A program made the translations under genes and the position numbers. Positions 46,380 through 55,546 of a DNA stretch of 64,000 bases are shown piece after piece. The first letter of the stretch is position 1. The number at the start of each line of letters is the position of its first letter. Source of the DNA: Lunatimonas salinarum (lineage in GTDB: Bacteria > Bacteroidota > Bacteroidia > Cytophagales > Cyclobacteriaceae). The notes beneath the pieces were generated by a model that was not told where the DNA came from, searched no databases, and saw only the letters and a list, made by a program, of their open reading frames with translations. Where the stretch lies: NCBI RefSeq assembly GCF_017811155.1, contig NZ_JACVCV010000001.1:434001-498000 (forward strand), written 5' to 3'.

Positions 46380-46762
46380 GATAACGTTAATTAATTACAA
46401 TTTCCGGAAACAACCCCTGCATCAAGCCCATTTTATGTTGCTGCAATTGCTCAATTTTCTCCGCCTGTGCCGTGATGAGTGCAACTAAAGCAAAGTTCTA
46501 GTTGGATAAAAACTGCGTTTATTATACTCAAGTGGCTGCGATGCGTTGGCTATTAGATACGCCGGTTCCGTCCTTTTTTTTTGATGAATTTTTCTGCGCA
46601 ACGCATAGCCCATAGGAGACATATGCCTCAAACTCGTTGATTGGATTGCGCAGCTGACATAAACAGGCAGTCTGGGTGAAAAAATCGATCATTTTGTCTT
46701 ATATTCAATCGAAAAACGATATTTCTATCTAGTCAACGTGATTTCAACAAACCCCTAACCCC
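46380..46762. other. Intergenic region with nested inverted repeats
   Basis: About 380 bases between the chimeric gene (minus) and a DUF4199 gene (plus). Two perfect 8-bp inverted pairs overlap: ATGCGTTG (46541-46548) with CAACGCAT (46599-46606), and CTGCGCAA (46594-46601) with TTGCGCAG (46646-46653). No gene seen. The repeats may be scars or mobile-element ends, or chance. Confidence 0.45.
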
Positions 46763-47248
46763 ATGAAAAACCTAAAAATTGAACTAAAATGGGCTATCAT
46801 CTTTTCAGTGGTAGTATTGTTGTGGATGGTCCTGGAAAAACTCAGCGGATTGCACGACAAATACATCGATTACCACCTGTATCTTACCAACCTGTTTGCC
46901 ATCCCGGCGATAGTGGTAATGGTAATGGCCTTAAAGGACAAGAAAAGAACCCACTACAAAGGCCAAATTAGTTACCTGCAGGGCGTGACTTCCGGTGTCA
47001 TCCTATCCATTTTTATTTCGTTGCTCAGTCCGATTACCCAATGGATCACGACCTATGTCATCACACCCGAATATTTCCCGAATGTGATTCAGCGTTCGGT
47101 TGAATTGGGCTATTATGCAACAACCGCCGAGGCGGAAGCAACCTTCAATTTCAAAAACTATGTGGTGCAGGGGCTAATCGGTGCCCTGATAATGGGCATT
47201 CTTACGACAGCGATTGCCATGATCTTTATTCGCAGCAAACGCCAATAA
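46763..47248 (+). CDS. DUF4199 membrane protein
   Basis: 161 residues with four hydrophobic helices (about 10-26, 41-57, 70-92, 135-155) separated by short polar loops and the soluble stretch about 100-130 (EYFPNVIQRSVELGYYATTAEAEATF). YKGQISYLQGVTSGVIL corresponds to the second conserved block of DUF4199. It is the third member of the family in the window, here alone on the plus strand. Function unknown. Confidence 0.8.
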   Translation: MKNLKIELKWAIIFSVVVLLWMVLEKLSGLHDKYIDYHLYLTNLFAIPAIVVMVMALKDKKRTHYKGQISYLQGVTSGVILSIFISLLSPITQWITTYVITPEYFPNVIQRSVELGYYATTAEAEATFNFKNYVVQGLIGALIMGILTTAIAMIFIRSKRQ

Positions 47249-47382
47249 GCAATTTATCAGGTGGGCTGTCGGCACCATTAAAACCAAAAAACGCCAACTT
47301 CCCCAAAAAACTCCCGTTAAAATTTTCATATTCATTGCTTTCCCGTATATTTAACTAATCTATTAGTAATTTAGCATTTGTT

Positions 47383-48198
47383 ATGAAAGTCGTTCCGGTC
47401 TTCTTGCTGTTTCTTCTTTTCGTCCTGTCAGGGTGCCTAGGGCAGTTTCAAAGAGGTGAAGCGTACTTCCGAAATCAGGAGTATGAAAAAGCCATCGCCG
47501 AATTTGACCGGGTCTTATTTGTAAGCATTTCGGACGTAAAATCCCTACACCTTAGGGCAAGATCCTTTGAGGAATTGGAGGAATATGAAAAGGCAAAAGA
47601 AGATTACCGAAAAATACTAAAGCTCCAACCGACTTATTCGCAAGCCCTTGCCGGACTTGGAAAAATCGCCTGGAAAGAAAACAATATGCCTGATGCAGAA
47701 AAATTTCTGCTGAAAGCTGCCATGCACGATCCGAATGACTACGACATCCTCATGCTACTAGGACGAACCATGATCAAGAATCAGCGCTTTAAAAGTGCAG
47801 AGGAGTTTTTACAGCTTGCGAGTGACCAACATCCGGAAAATCCCCAACCGTACTTCTATATAGGCATAGCCCGGGGTTATCAAGGCGACGGATTGGGTGT
47901 TGTGACCGCCTTGAATGCCTACCTTTCCCTCGAGAATGACAATCTGGCCGCCCATTATAACCGCGGATTTGCATTGATGAAACTCGGCTTTTCCGATTGG
48001 GCAATAGAAGATTTCAACGAAGTCCTTAAAAGAAAACCGGATCATTACGACGCCCTTGCCCGAAGAGGCATCTGCCTTCTGGAAGACAACCCAAGTCAGG
48101 GAATGCGCGATATTCAAAAAGCCGCTCAACATGGCAATCCTTTGGCCAAGTCCATTTTGAATCAATTTGGCAAAAAAAGTGGAAGGGGCATGAATTAA
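47383..48198 (+). CDS. TPR-repeat lipoprotein
   Basis: 271 residues. The signal ends in FVLSGCLG, a lipobox with Cys about 18, so the protein should be lipidated. The rest is a row of about seven tetratricopeptide repeats (EYEKAIAEFDRVL, EYEKAKEDYRKILKLQPTY, MPDAEKFLLKAAMHDPNDY, and so on), a scaffold for protein contacts in the periplasm or at the membrane. No catalytic domain. Start is ATG at 47383. Convergent with the oxidoreductase gene on the minus strand. Confidence 0.85.
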   Translation: MKVVPVFLLFLLFVLSGCLGQFQRGEAYFRNQEYEKAIAEFDRVLFVSISDVKSLHLRARSFEELEEYEKAKEDYRKILKLQPTYSQALAGLGKIAWKENNMPDAEKFLLKAAMHDPNDYDILMLLGRTMIKNQRFKSAEEFLQLASDQHPENPQPYFYIGIARGYQGDGLGVVTALNAYLSLENDNLAAHYNRGFALMKLGFSDWAIEDFNEVLKRKPDHYDALARRGICLLEDNPSQGMRDIQKAAQHGNPLAKSILNQFGKKSGRGMN

Positions 48199-48258
48199 GC
48201 TCCTGTTTGGCCTTGCTACGCGGTAGGTTCTAACCAAATGGAATGGAAAGCTCACGCC

Positions 48259-49281
48259 TCACCAGTGAACGTAGATTTTGCCCACACTTTTACCGGATTC
48301 CAACAATGCCTGGGCAGATGCGATTTCAGCAGCGGAAAAGACACCGCCTACCCGCGGGAAGATTTCGCCTGCATTGTACAACAGAATCAATTCCCGCAAA
48401 CAAGCCCCTATCACCTCCACCCGATGGTCGGCCAGTCGCAACATATTTACCCCTAGGATACTTTGCGATTGCATCATCATAAACAGTGGACTCAAAAACC
48501 CTGTTTGAAACAGAAACGAAAGATCATTTAGTAGATGCCTTTTGGATCCACTTCGCGCGGCCCCACCAAAGCAAAAGAGCTTGCCACCATAATTTAGCAG
48601 CGTCCTGTCTTTACCAAAGCTCCGTCCCATGGTGGTGTTGAAGATATAATCAACCTTTCGGTTACCCAGCTTTTGTTCGATCACCGTGACGTAATCGTGC
48701 TCTTTATAGCAAATAGGAAGATCCACCCCCAATTCCCGCAGGTAGCACATCTTTTCGGCAGACCCGCATAAACCGATCACGAAAACTCCCTTTCGTCTGC
48801 ATAACTGTACCACTGCGGTCCCTACCCCCCCTGCCGCGGCATGGATCAGTGCGGTTTCTCCTTCCCGCAGCTTGTGACTATAATCGGTCATATAATAGGC
48901 CGTACAATACTGCGTAGCAAGTGCACAGGCCTCTCCAGCCGGGATCGTTTCAGGTATAACCGCAGCAGCACGGTTGTCTACCAACGCCTGATCTGCATAC
49001 CCCCCAAACCTGGAAAATGCGACCACCCGCTTTTCCAACCAATGGCTATCCACTCCCTCACCGAAGGCCATCACGCGCCCGACTACCTCATAACCCGGCA
49101 CAAAGGGCAGCGGTGGGGCTTCCCTGTACAGACCTTGCCTCGCCATTACGTCTGCAAAGTTCAACCCAAAACCCTCCACCTCGATGAGTAACTGTTCAGG
49201 TCCAGGGATCGGAGTAGGCACCTCACGGAGTTCAAAGGCTTCCGTTGCTTTGCCATGGGCCACTAGCGTTAACTGCCTCAT
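48259..49281 (-). CDS. Zinc-type alcohol dehydrogenase-like oxidoreductase (quinone reductase-like)
   Basis: 340 residues of the medium-chain dehydrogenase/reductase family. GFGLNFADVMARQGLYREAPPLPFVPGYEVVGRV (about 37-70) is typical of the zinc-free quinone oxidoreductase branch, and AAAGGVGTAVVQLCRRKG (about 147-164) binds NADP(H). No structural zinc cysteines seen. Its start overlaps the stop of the xylanase gene by 4 bases, so it is in the same transcript. The substrate is unknown. Confidence 0.87.
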   Translation of the reverse strand: MRQLTLVAHGKATEAFELREVPTPIPGPEQLLIEVEGFGLNFADVMARQGLYREAPPLPFVPGYEVVGRVMAFGEGVDSHWLEKRVVAFSRFGGYADQALVDNRAAAVIPETIPAGEACALATQYCTAYYMTDYSHKLREGETALIHAAAGGVGTAVVQLCRRKGVFVIGLCGSAEKMCYLRELGVDLPICYKEHDYVTVIEQKLGNRKVDYIFNTTMGRSFGKDRTLLNYGGKLFCFGGAARSGSKRHLLNDLSFLFQTGFLSPLFMMMQSQSILGVNMLRLADHRVEVIGACLRELILLYNAGEIFPRVGGVFSAAEIASAQALLESGKSVGKIYVHW

Positions 49282-50537
49282 TCGCTTTTCTTCAAAAAGT
49301 CCACGATTGTAGTACCTCTTCCCCTCTCCAAGCTTATCTTGCGCACCTCTTCACCCACGATCACCTCATAAGTGCCATAAAAGGCCGAAAGGGACACAAG
49401 TCCGTTTTGACTTACCTTCACGCGGCCTTCGGTCCACCATTCCTTGAATATCAAATCCTGATAAGCTTCTGCTAATGCGGTGGGCGACCAATCCTTGCGA
49501 TAAAGCGAAGAGACCGGTATCCAATTGGCTCCGGCCCAAAATCCCCACATCAATATCCCTTCGACTGACGGGTGTGCAAAACATATCCGGTAATAATCCA
49601 CCAACTCAGCCGCGGTAAACCGCTCCGCCTCGAGAGTCATCTCTCGAATGTCCTCTCGGTGATACTTCGAACGCTGCCCCGGCATATTAAATTCCGTTAC
49701 CAGAATCGGCAATCCAAAAACCGAAAGGGAATCCAATGCCCTCCGCAGCTCATTCCGATCAAAACTTTCTTCGTGCAGGTGTCCCTGCACGCCTATCCCG
49801 GCAATACGCACACCTTGGGCTATTAGCCCGCGGATTTGCTTAAGGTAATCATCCAGCCGGTTTCCGGTTAGGATATCGTAATCATTCAGAAACAGTTGAG
49901 CATCCGGATCTCCCTGATGAGACCACTCGACCATCTTCTTGGTGATCTCCGGCCCCAGGCGATCTTCATAATAGTTGCCATGTACCATTTCGTTGTTAAG
50001 ATCGTAGCCGGCAAAACGGCCCCGATACCTTGTAGTTACATCTAATGCGCGGACTCGAAGTGTTTGCTCCAGCGACTCATTATCTAATGCAGTAAGCCAC
50101 TCCTGAACAAACTTGGGGATACCCCAAAAAATATTATGCCCACGCAAGGGAATGCGGTGTTGTTCAGTCCATGCCAACAAAGCATCTACCACCGAGTAAT
50201 CGACCACTCCCTTTTCCCTTTCCATGCTATGCCATTTCAACGCATTTTCGGTGACAGCCGCATTGAAGTTCTCCAGAAATTTCTCCGCGTACTGCGTTTT
50301 GTCGGCCTCGGACATGGAACCGACAAATCCATTACTCAGGGCGGCGCCAAACCAGAATTCATGCGAAAGCTGCCGGATATGCACTTCCTCCCCCGGCCTA
50401 GCGAAAACGCGTATGGTTCCCTTGCGGTGTTTCTTTATTTGGATCTCCTCTTCCTCCCCTTGGCCAAACAGACTTATGCCGTTAAAACAGTGGAAAAATA
50501 GGAGCAACAAAAACACGTGTAATTTTCTACCTATCAT
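49278..50537 (-). CDS. GH10 endo-1,4-beta-xylanase
   Basis: About 419 residues from the ATG at 50537, chosen because it begins the signal peptide (RKLHVFLLLLFFHCFNGISLFGQ); an in-frame ATG at 50573 adds a charged prefix. A short N-terminal beta-rich domain (about 30-60) precedes the TIM-barrel catalytic domain. FNAAVTENALKWHSMER, LRGHNIFWG, the acid/base Glu in YDLNNEMVHG, and the nucleophile Glu in LVTEFNMPG are present, followed by GILMWGFW. It should cleave beta-1,4-xylan outside the cytoplasm. It sits at the 5' end of a unit with the oxidoreductase at 48259-49281. Confidence 0.92.
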   Translation of the reverse strand: MIGRKLHVFLLLLFFHCFNGISLFGQGEEEEIQIKKHRKGTIRVFARPGEEVHIRQLSHEFWFGAALSNGFVGSMSEADKTQYAEKFLENFNAAVTENALKWHSMEREKGVVDYSVVDALLAWTEQHRIPLRGHNIFWGIPKFVQEWLTALDNESLEQTLRVRALDVTTRYRGRFAGYDLNNEMVHGNYYEDRLGPEITKKMVEWSHQGDPDAQLFLNDYDILTGNRLDDYLKQIRGLIAQGVRIAGIGVQGHLHEESFDRNELRRALDSLSVFGLPILVTEFNMPGQRSKYHREDIREMTLEAERFTAAELVDYYRICFAHPSVEGILMWGFWAGANWIPVSSLYRKDWSPTALAEAYQDLIFKEWWTEGRVKVSQNGLVSLSAFYGTYEVIVGEEVRKISLERGRGTTIVDFLKKSE

Positions 50538-50574
50538 AGCAGCTTGGGGTTTAGGATAAAAACAAAGGGGCATT

Positions 50575-50814
50575 TTAGAACTTCCATAATACGATTTTTA
50601 TAGCCATCCAACAACTATCCAAAATATCCTGGTGTACCAACTGATAATGCCAAATCCGCTTCCCGTTAGCTACATCCAAGGCCAGTAGGGTATTGGCAAA
50701 CAGGGTGGTGCCTAGTCGATCGCCCCCGTAAAAATCGGGAGCAGGAGATCCTGTGGGCACATATACGATCCCCCGTTTGCGGTCTACCGCCATACCAGCC
50801 CAATTAACAATAGA
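50575..50814 (-). pseudogene. Remnant of a PQQ-dependent dehydrogenase
   Basis: About 70 codons of a membrane-type quinoprotein glucose/alcohol dehydrogenase. The frame reads [20 protein letters not shown], then [40 protein letters not shown], a block highly typical of these PQQ enzymes (W of a beta-propeller blade, GGD, HxD). It is cut on both sides: an in-frame stop lies just upstream (50815-50817), and downstream the homology ends after DILD and the ORF stops 14 codons later. Full-length proteins are 600-800 residues, so this is a deletion remnant. Confidence 0.8.
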
Positions 50815-51111
50815 TTATTTTTCAATATCGAACTAATTTCGAATAATACAAACATAAAGCTAGGCAATGTGCATGGAAAATCGTGGAATTGAATCCAACC
50901 TTAAATACCGAAAAAAGCACGGCAGAAAAGACCTTCGACATCCTAGACGCCACCGCTCGCTGGCAGTGAATTCCTGAGCAACTCAGTCTATGTGATGGGT
51001 GATTTACTCCTTACAAAAGCCGTCAAATGGAGGGAAAACGCTATATTTGCACCGCTTTAGGTTAAGCAAGCATACCACCGTATCAACTCTACATCGACCT
51101 AAAATTCCGCT
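50815..51111. other. Intergenic region before argS
   Basis: About 300 bases with no gene I can support. It holds the promoter side of argS and probably further decayed sequence next to the PQQ-dehydrogenase remnant; one in-frame stretch around 50925-50970 (reads FDILDATARWQ then stop) looks coding-like but I cannot assign it. Confidence 0.4.
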
Positions 51112-52902
51112 ATGGATATCGAAAACCAGTTACTGCAGCATATATCGTCGGCATTTAAATCGCTCTTTGGACACGAAATAGCACCGGAAAAACTGGCTTT
51201 GCAGCCTACGAGGAAGGAGTTTGAGGGTTCGTTTACCTTCGTCCTATTTCCATTTTTAAAGATTACCCGTTTATCCCCGGAAGAAAGCGGCAAACGCATC
51301 GGTGATTACCTGAAAGAACAGGTGGCTATAGTCTCTGATTACAATGTAATCAAGGGATTTTTGAACATTTCGCTGGACGACTCCCATTGGATAAATGTTT
51401 TTCAGCGTATTGTTGCCGACCCGGATTTTGGACAATTTGCCCCTAACGGTCAAAAGGTCATGGTCGAATACAGTTCGCCCAATACGAATAAACCCTTGCA
51501 TTTGGGCCACCTTCGCAATAACTTTTTGGGCTATGCCGTGTCGGAGATTCTAAAAGCCAACGGCTTTGACGTAATCAAGGCCAACCTGGTAAATGACCGC
51601 GGAATCCACATCTGTAAATCCATGGTGGCTTACCAAAAACTTGCTCAAGGAGAAACACCGCAATCTGCAGGAATTAAAGGAGATCACTTGGCTGGAAAGT
51701 ATTATGTTCTCTTTGATAAGGAATACAAAAAGCAAATCGACGAACTGGTGGCAGCCGGAATGGACAAAGAGGAAGCCAAAAAGAAAGCTCCTTGGATGCT
51801 AGAAGCCCAGGAAATGCTCATTCAATGGGAAAAAGGCGACGAGGACGTAGTAGCGCTTTGGAAAACCATGAACGAATGGGTTTATGAGGGCTTTTCAGCC
51901 ACATACCAAACGATGGGGGTAGACTTTGACAAAACCTATTACGAGTCGGACACCTACCTGCTGGGCAAAGACATCGTGGAAGAGGGGCTTAGGAAAGGTG
52001 TTTTTTTCAAAAAACCAAACGGATCAGTTTGGGTGGATCTATCTGCCGAGGGCTTGGACGAAAAGCTGGTGCTAAGGGCAGATGGCACTTCGGTGTATAT
52101 CACACAGGACATGGGCACCGCTGATCTCAAGTACAAAGACTTTCAGATCACCCGCTCCGTATATGTCGTAGGAAATGAACAGGATTATCATTTCGACGTG
52201 TTGTTCAAGATCATGCGCAAGCTGGGCCGTCCTTACGGGGAAGGCTTATATCATCTCTCCTACGGCATGGTGGATCTGCCTTCAGGCAAGATGAAATCCC
52301 GAGAGGGAACGGTGGTGGATGCGGATGACCTGATGGCTGAGATGGTGGACACTGCACGGGACCATACCCAAGAACTCGGAAAAATCGAAGGCTTTTCGGA
52401 ACAAGAAGCCGAGGAGCTTTATCGTACATTGGGCATGGGAGCGCTTAAATACTTTTTGCTAAAGGTAGACCCTAAGAAACGCATGCTCTTCAATCCGGCT
52501 GAGTCCATCGAATTTCAGGGAAACACCGGCCCCTTTATACAGTACACCCATGCGCGCATCTCTGCGATTCGCCGAAAAGCAGATCAGATCGGTTTAGGCT
52601 ACGGGCCGGAAGACCTTGCAGGCCTAACCTATATCGGAGAAACCGAAAAGAATTTGATTATCTTACTCCAGGATTACGAGCGGAAACTTAGATCCGCTGC
52701 CGAGGAGTATGCCCCATCGGTAATCGCTCAGTACCTGTTTGATTTGTCCAAAGAATACAATCGATTTTACGCAGAACTTCCTATATTTAGCGAGACCAAA
52801 GGACAGATCCAGGCCTTCCGGGTGGCACTTTCCGTAGAAGTTGCCAAAACAATCCGCAAGGGCATGAAGTTACTAGGCATAGATGTACCCGAAAAAATGT
52901 AA
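51112..52902 (+). CDS. argS: Arginyl-tRNA synthetase
   Basis: 596 residues, full length. An N-terminal additional domain precedes the class I catalytic core: SSPNTNKPLHLGHLRN carries the HIGH motif (HLGH, about 127), and the KMSKS counterpart reads GKMKSREGTVV (about 390). The anticodon-binding DALR domain closes the protein (IRKGMKLLGIDVPEKM). Glutathione peroxidase starts 2 bases after the stop, implying co-transcription. Essential housekeeping gene. Confidence 0.97.
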   Translation: MDIENQLLQHISSAFKSLFGHEIAPEKLALQPTRKEFEGSFTFVLFPFLKITRLSPEESGKRIGDYLKEQVAIVSDYNVIKGFLNISLDDSHWINVFQRIVADPDFGQFAPNGQKVMVEYSSPNTNKPLHLGHLRNNFLGYAVSEILKANGFDVIKANLVNDRGIHICKSMVAYQKLAQGETPQSAGIKGDHLAGKYYVLFDKEYKKQIDELVAAGMDKEEAKKKAPWMLEAQEMLIQWEKGDEDVVALWKTMNEWVYEGFSATYQTMGVDFDKTYYESDTYLLGKDIVEEGLRKGVFFKKPNGSVWVDLSAEGLDEKLVLRADGTSVYITQDMGTADLKYKDFQITRSVYVVGNEQDYHFDVLFKIMRKLGRPYGEGLYHLSYGMVDLPSGKMKSREGTVVDADDLMAEMVDTARDHTQELGKIEGFSEQEAEELYRTLGMGALKYFLLKVDPKKRMLFNPAESIEFQGNTGPFIQYTHARISAIRRKADQIGLGYGPEDLAGLTYIGETEKNLIILLQDYERKLRSAAEEYAPSVIAQYLFDLSKEYNRFYAELPIFSETKGQIQAFRVALSVEVAKTIRKGMKLLGIDVPEKM

Positions 52903-52904
52903 CT

Positions 52905-53483
52905 ATGAACACACTATTTATCTCTTTGTCAGCCCTCATGGTAGCCATGGTAGCGGGATTGACGCTTTCTCCAAATGGCGCAGACCAACCTGAAAACCAA
53001 CCTATGGAAACGTCCATTTACGATTTTAAAATGAAGGACATCGATGGAAAAGATGTCGACTTCTCGACCTACAAAGGCAAGAAGCTGTTATTGGTCAATG
53101 TGGCTTCCAAGTGTGGCTACACCCCCCAATATGCAGACCTTCAGGAGCTGAATGAAAAATATGGTGACAAGGTTACCATTTTGGCGTTTCCTGCCAATAA
53201 CTTTGGAGGACAGGAACCCGGAACGCACGAAGATATTAAGTCTTTCTGCACAGAAAACTATGGGGTGACCTTTCAGTTGTTTGAGAAAATATCCGTAAAA
53301 GGGGTCGATAAACACCCGCTTTACCGGTGGCTATCTGATAAAAACCTGAACGGATGGAACAATACCGAGCCTTCCTGGAATTTCTGTAAATACTTTGTAA
53401 ACGAAAACGGGAAACTGGTTAAGTTCTTTCCTTCTTCCACCAAGCCCATGGATGCGGAAATCTTGGCATTGATCAATGCCTAA
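52905..53483 (+). CDS. Glutathione peroxidase family protein
   Basis: 192 residues. A hydrophobic N-terminal segment (about 4-22) suggests export or a membrane anchor; an internal ATG at residue 34 would give a cytosolic form, so the location is uncertain. VASKCGYTPQY holds the peroxidatic Cys, FPANNFGGQEPG the Gln, and SWNFCKYFV the Trp/Asn of the tetrad, with a resolving Cys in FCTENYGV. It likely reduces peroxides via thioredoxin, as usual in bacteria. It lies 2 bases after argS. Confidence 0.9.
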   Translation: MNTLFISLSALMVAMVAGLTLSPNGADQPENQPMETSIYDFKMKDIDGKDVDFSTYKGKKLLLVNVASKCGYTPQYADLQELNEKYGDKVTILAFPANNFGGQEPGTHEDIKSFCTENYGVTFQLFEKISVKGVDKHPLYRWLSDKNLNGWNNTEPSWNFCKYFVNENGKLVKFFPSSTKPMDAEILALINA

Positions 53484-53602
53484 GGGCTTCAATCAACCTT
53501 GCCAATTGCCCAAGGCCCTTCACGGCTTTGGGTATTGCTTTTTTTCAGCGGCTCCTTTTTGACCCGTCCCTTAAACGAAGTTCTACCAAGCGTTCATCAG
53601 AT

Positions 53603-54514
53603 TTGGAAATCACATTAACCTCAAAGAAACAGGCTTGGCTTCACGCATTCCGGCTAAGAACCCTTCCATTGGCCCTATCGAGTATCTTTATGGGCAGTAT
53701 CCTTGCCGCTAGAGAAGGGGTATTGCGCTGGGACGTCCTGGTTTTGGCTTCCCTTACGACTGTCTTGCTCCAGGTTTTATCCAACCTGGCCAATGATTAT
53801 GGTGATAGCGTGCATGGTGCCGATAATGCAGATCGAAAGGGTCCGATTCGTGCGGTACAGTCCGGCGTGATCTCTCCCTCCGAAATGAAAAGGGCCATGA
53901 TAATCTGTGGTTTCCTCTCATTGATTTGCGGATTGTGGTTGCTATATGCCGCATTTGACGATCTATTGGCCTTCTTAGGCTTCTTGGCGTTGGGACTTCT
54001 GGCCATCTTTGCGGCCATCAATTACACCTCGGGCAAAAACCCCTACGGCTACATGGGATTAGGAGACCTTTCGGTATTCCTCTTTTTTGGTCTCAGTGGC
54101 GTACTGGGCACTTATTTTTTGCACAGCGGCGAATTTGATCTTTGGGTATTGCTTCCGGCATGTGCTTTGGGCTTTTTTTCCATGTCCGTATTAAATATCA
54201 ATAATATTCGGGATATTGAATCCGACCGGGTGGCTGGCAAAAAATCCATCCCCGTCCGCATCGGAAGAACCGCTGCGGTTCACTATAACTGGGCACTTAT
54301 ACTCGGCGGGAACCTATCCATGGCGCTTTTTCTTGGGTACGGAAATACGCTTGGTGGCTTTAGCTTTCTGCTCGTACTCCCGCTCATGTTATCGGTAGGC
54401 AGGGGAGTTCAGCTGGCCAATTCAGCTGCCAAAACAGATCCCTATTTAAAGAAAATGGCCCTCAGTACCTTGCTATGGGTGGTTGCGTTTGGAATTGGGT
54501 ACCTGTTTTTTTAA
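53603..54514 (+). CDS. menA: 1,4-dihydroxy-2-naphthoate prenyltransferase
   Basis: About 304 residues from a TTG at 53603, which gives an N terminus (EITLTSKKQAWLHAFRLRTLPLALSS) like other MenA proteins; another TTG at 53528 is in frame but adds a charged prefix. No ATG precedes the conserved core. LSNLANDYGDSVHGADNADRKGP (about 83-105) is the prenyl-diphosphate/Mg site of UbiA enzymes, and LNINNIRDIESDRVAGKKS the second Asp-rich motif. About eight to nine membrane helices. It attaches a polyprenyl chain to DHNA in menaquinone synthesis. Confidence 0.9.
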   Translation: MEITLTSKKQAWLHAFRLRTLPLALSSIFMGSILAAREGVLRWDVLVLASLTTVLLQVLSNLANDYGDSVHGADNADRKGPIRAVQSGVISPSEMKRAMIICGFLSLICGLWLLYAAFDDLLAFLGFLALGLLAIFAAINYTSGKNPYGYMGLGDLSVFLFFGLSGVLGTYFLHSGEFDLWVLLPACALGFFSMSVLNINNIRDIESDRVAGKKSIPVRIGRTAAVHYNWALILGGNLSMALFLGYGNTLGGFSFLLVLPLMLSVGRGVQLANSAAKTDPYLKKMALSTLLWVVAFGIGYLFF

Positions 54515-54638
54515 AACTATTCCTTTGCTACACTATCGTTTTTAATTGGTTTTTTGTAGCTTACTGCACCAATAGGATACTTGATCAACGGCTTGTATCC
54601 AGTATAACATACCTTACAATTCACGGTAACAATTGACG

Positions 54639-54669
54639 AATCATTTCCTGAAGTTAATCAGGAATGATT
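54639..54669 (+). promoter_or_regulatory. Hairpin in the leader of the universal stress protein gene
   Basis: A stem of 11 bp with one bulged T (54639-54650 with 54659-54669, AATCATTTCCTG/CAGGAATGATT) around an 8-base loop, ending 22 bases before the ATG. There is no T run, so it is more likely a leader structure or a regulator's dyad than a terminator. Confidence 0.45.
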
Positions 54670-54691
54670 GCCAAAAAACAACTAGAAAAAC

Positions 54692-55540
54692 ATGAAAAGC
54701 ATACTGGTTCCCTACGATTTTTCCAAAGAGGCGGAATATGCCCTTCAACTAGCCCAAGAATTTGCCGCAAAGGCGGCATGTAAACTCAAACTGGTGCATG
54801 TGATTGAGATCCCGACTACCCAGCATTTCAATACCATCGGTGAGGTTACCCTGGAAGATTCCTATGTAGATAAGATCTTCATGACTGAAATGGTGGAAAA
54901 ACGCAAGGAGCAAATGAAAGCCTTGGAGGAGTTGCACCGTGAAAAGCCTTATCAATTCAGTACCAAGATCTTGTACGGAAACCCCTATGCGGGAATTGCA
55001 TCGGAAATCAGCGAAATCAAGGCTGACTTGGTGGTGATGGGTTCCAAGGGTTCTAGCGGGCTGGAGGAGCTTCTGATCGGATCCAATACTGAGAAAGTTG
55101 TACGCCTTTCCAAATGCCCGGTTATCACTGTAAAACAGCCAATCCACACCGAACGTATCAAGAATATTGTATTTGCGAGTGATTTCAGTGAAAACAGCAA
55201 AAAAGTAATACATGAATTGAAGGACCTGCAAACCCTGCTGGGTGCTGAACTCAGTTTGGTAAAAATCAACACGCCCAATTCCTTCGAAAACTCGCTGGTA
55301 TCCAAAAAGAATATGAAAGCCTTCATCAAAGCAAATGACCTAACCAACGTAAAAGTAGAAATTTTCAATTCAGGAAGCGAAGAAGAAGGTATTTTGGAGT
55401 ATGCAGACGACGTAGACGCAGATATGATCGCAATGGCCACCCATGGGCGTACCGGGCTGATGCACCTGCTAGGCGGAAGTATCGCCGAGGATGTGGTAAA
55501 TGCTGCCGTTCGACCCGTCTGGACGATGAAATTTAAATAA
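54692..55540 (+). CDS. Universal stress protein, two UspA domains
   Basis: 282 residues: two tandem UspA domains (about 1-145 and 150-282). The first has ILVPYDFSKEAEYAL and the ATP-binding loop VVMGSKGSSGLEELLIGSNTEKVVRLSKCPVITV; the second has NIVFASDFSENSKKV and MATHGRTGLMHLLGGSIAEDVV. Both have a G-x2-G-x9-G(S/T)-type loop, so ATP binding is likely. It acts in stress or starvation survival; no partner is visible. Start is ATG at 54692. SUI1 starts 6 bases after its stop. Confidence 0.92.
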   Translation: MKSILVPYDFSKEAEYALQLAQEFAAKAACKLKLVHVIEIPTTQHFNTIGEVTLEDSYVDKIFMTEMVEKRKEQMKALEELHREKPYQFSTKILYGNPYAGIASEISEIKADLVVMGSKGSSGLEELLIGSNTEKVVRLSKCPVITVKQPIHTERIKNIVFASDFSENSKKVIHELKDLQTLLGAELSLVKINTPNSFENSLVSKKNMKAFIKANDLTNVKVEIFNSGSEEEGILEYADDVDADMIAMATHGRTGLMHLLGGSIAEDVVNAAVRPVWTMKFK

Positions 55541-55546
55541 GGCAGC

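Noticed and set aside
50925-50970. FDILDATARWQ-like coding scrap before argS
   Set aside because: Too short to assign; mentioned only as possible debris.
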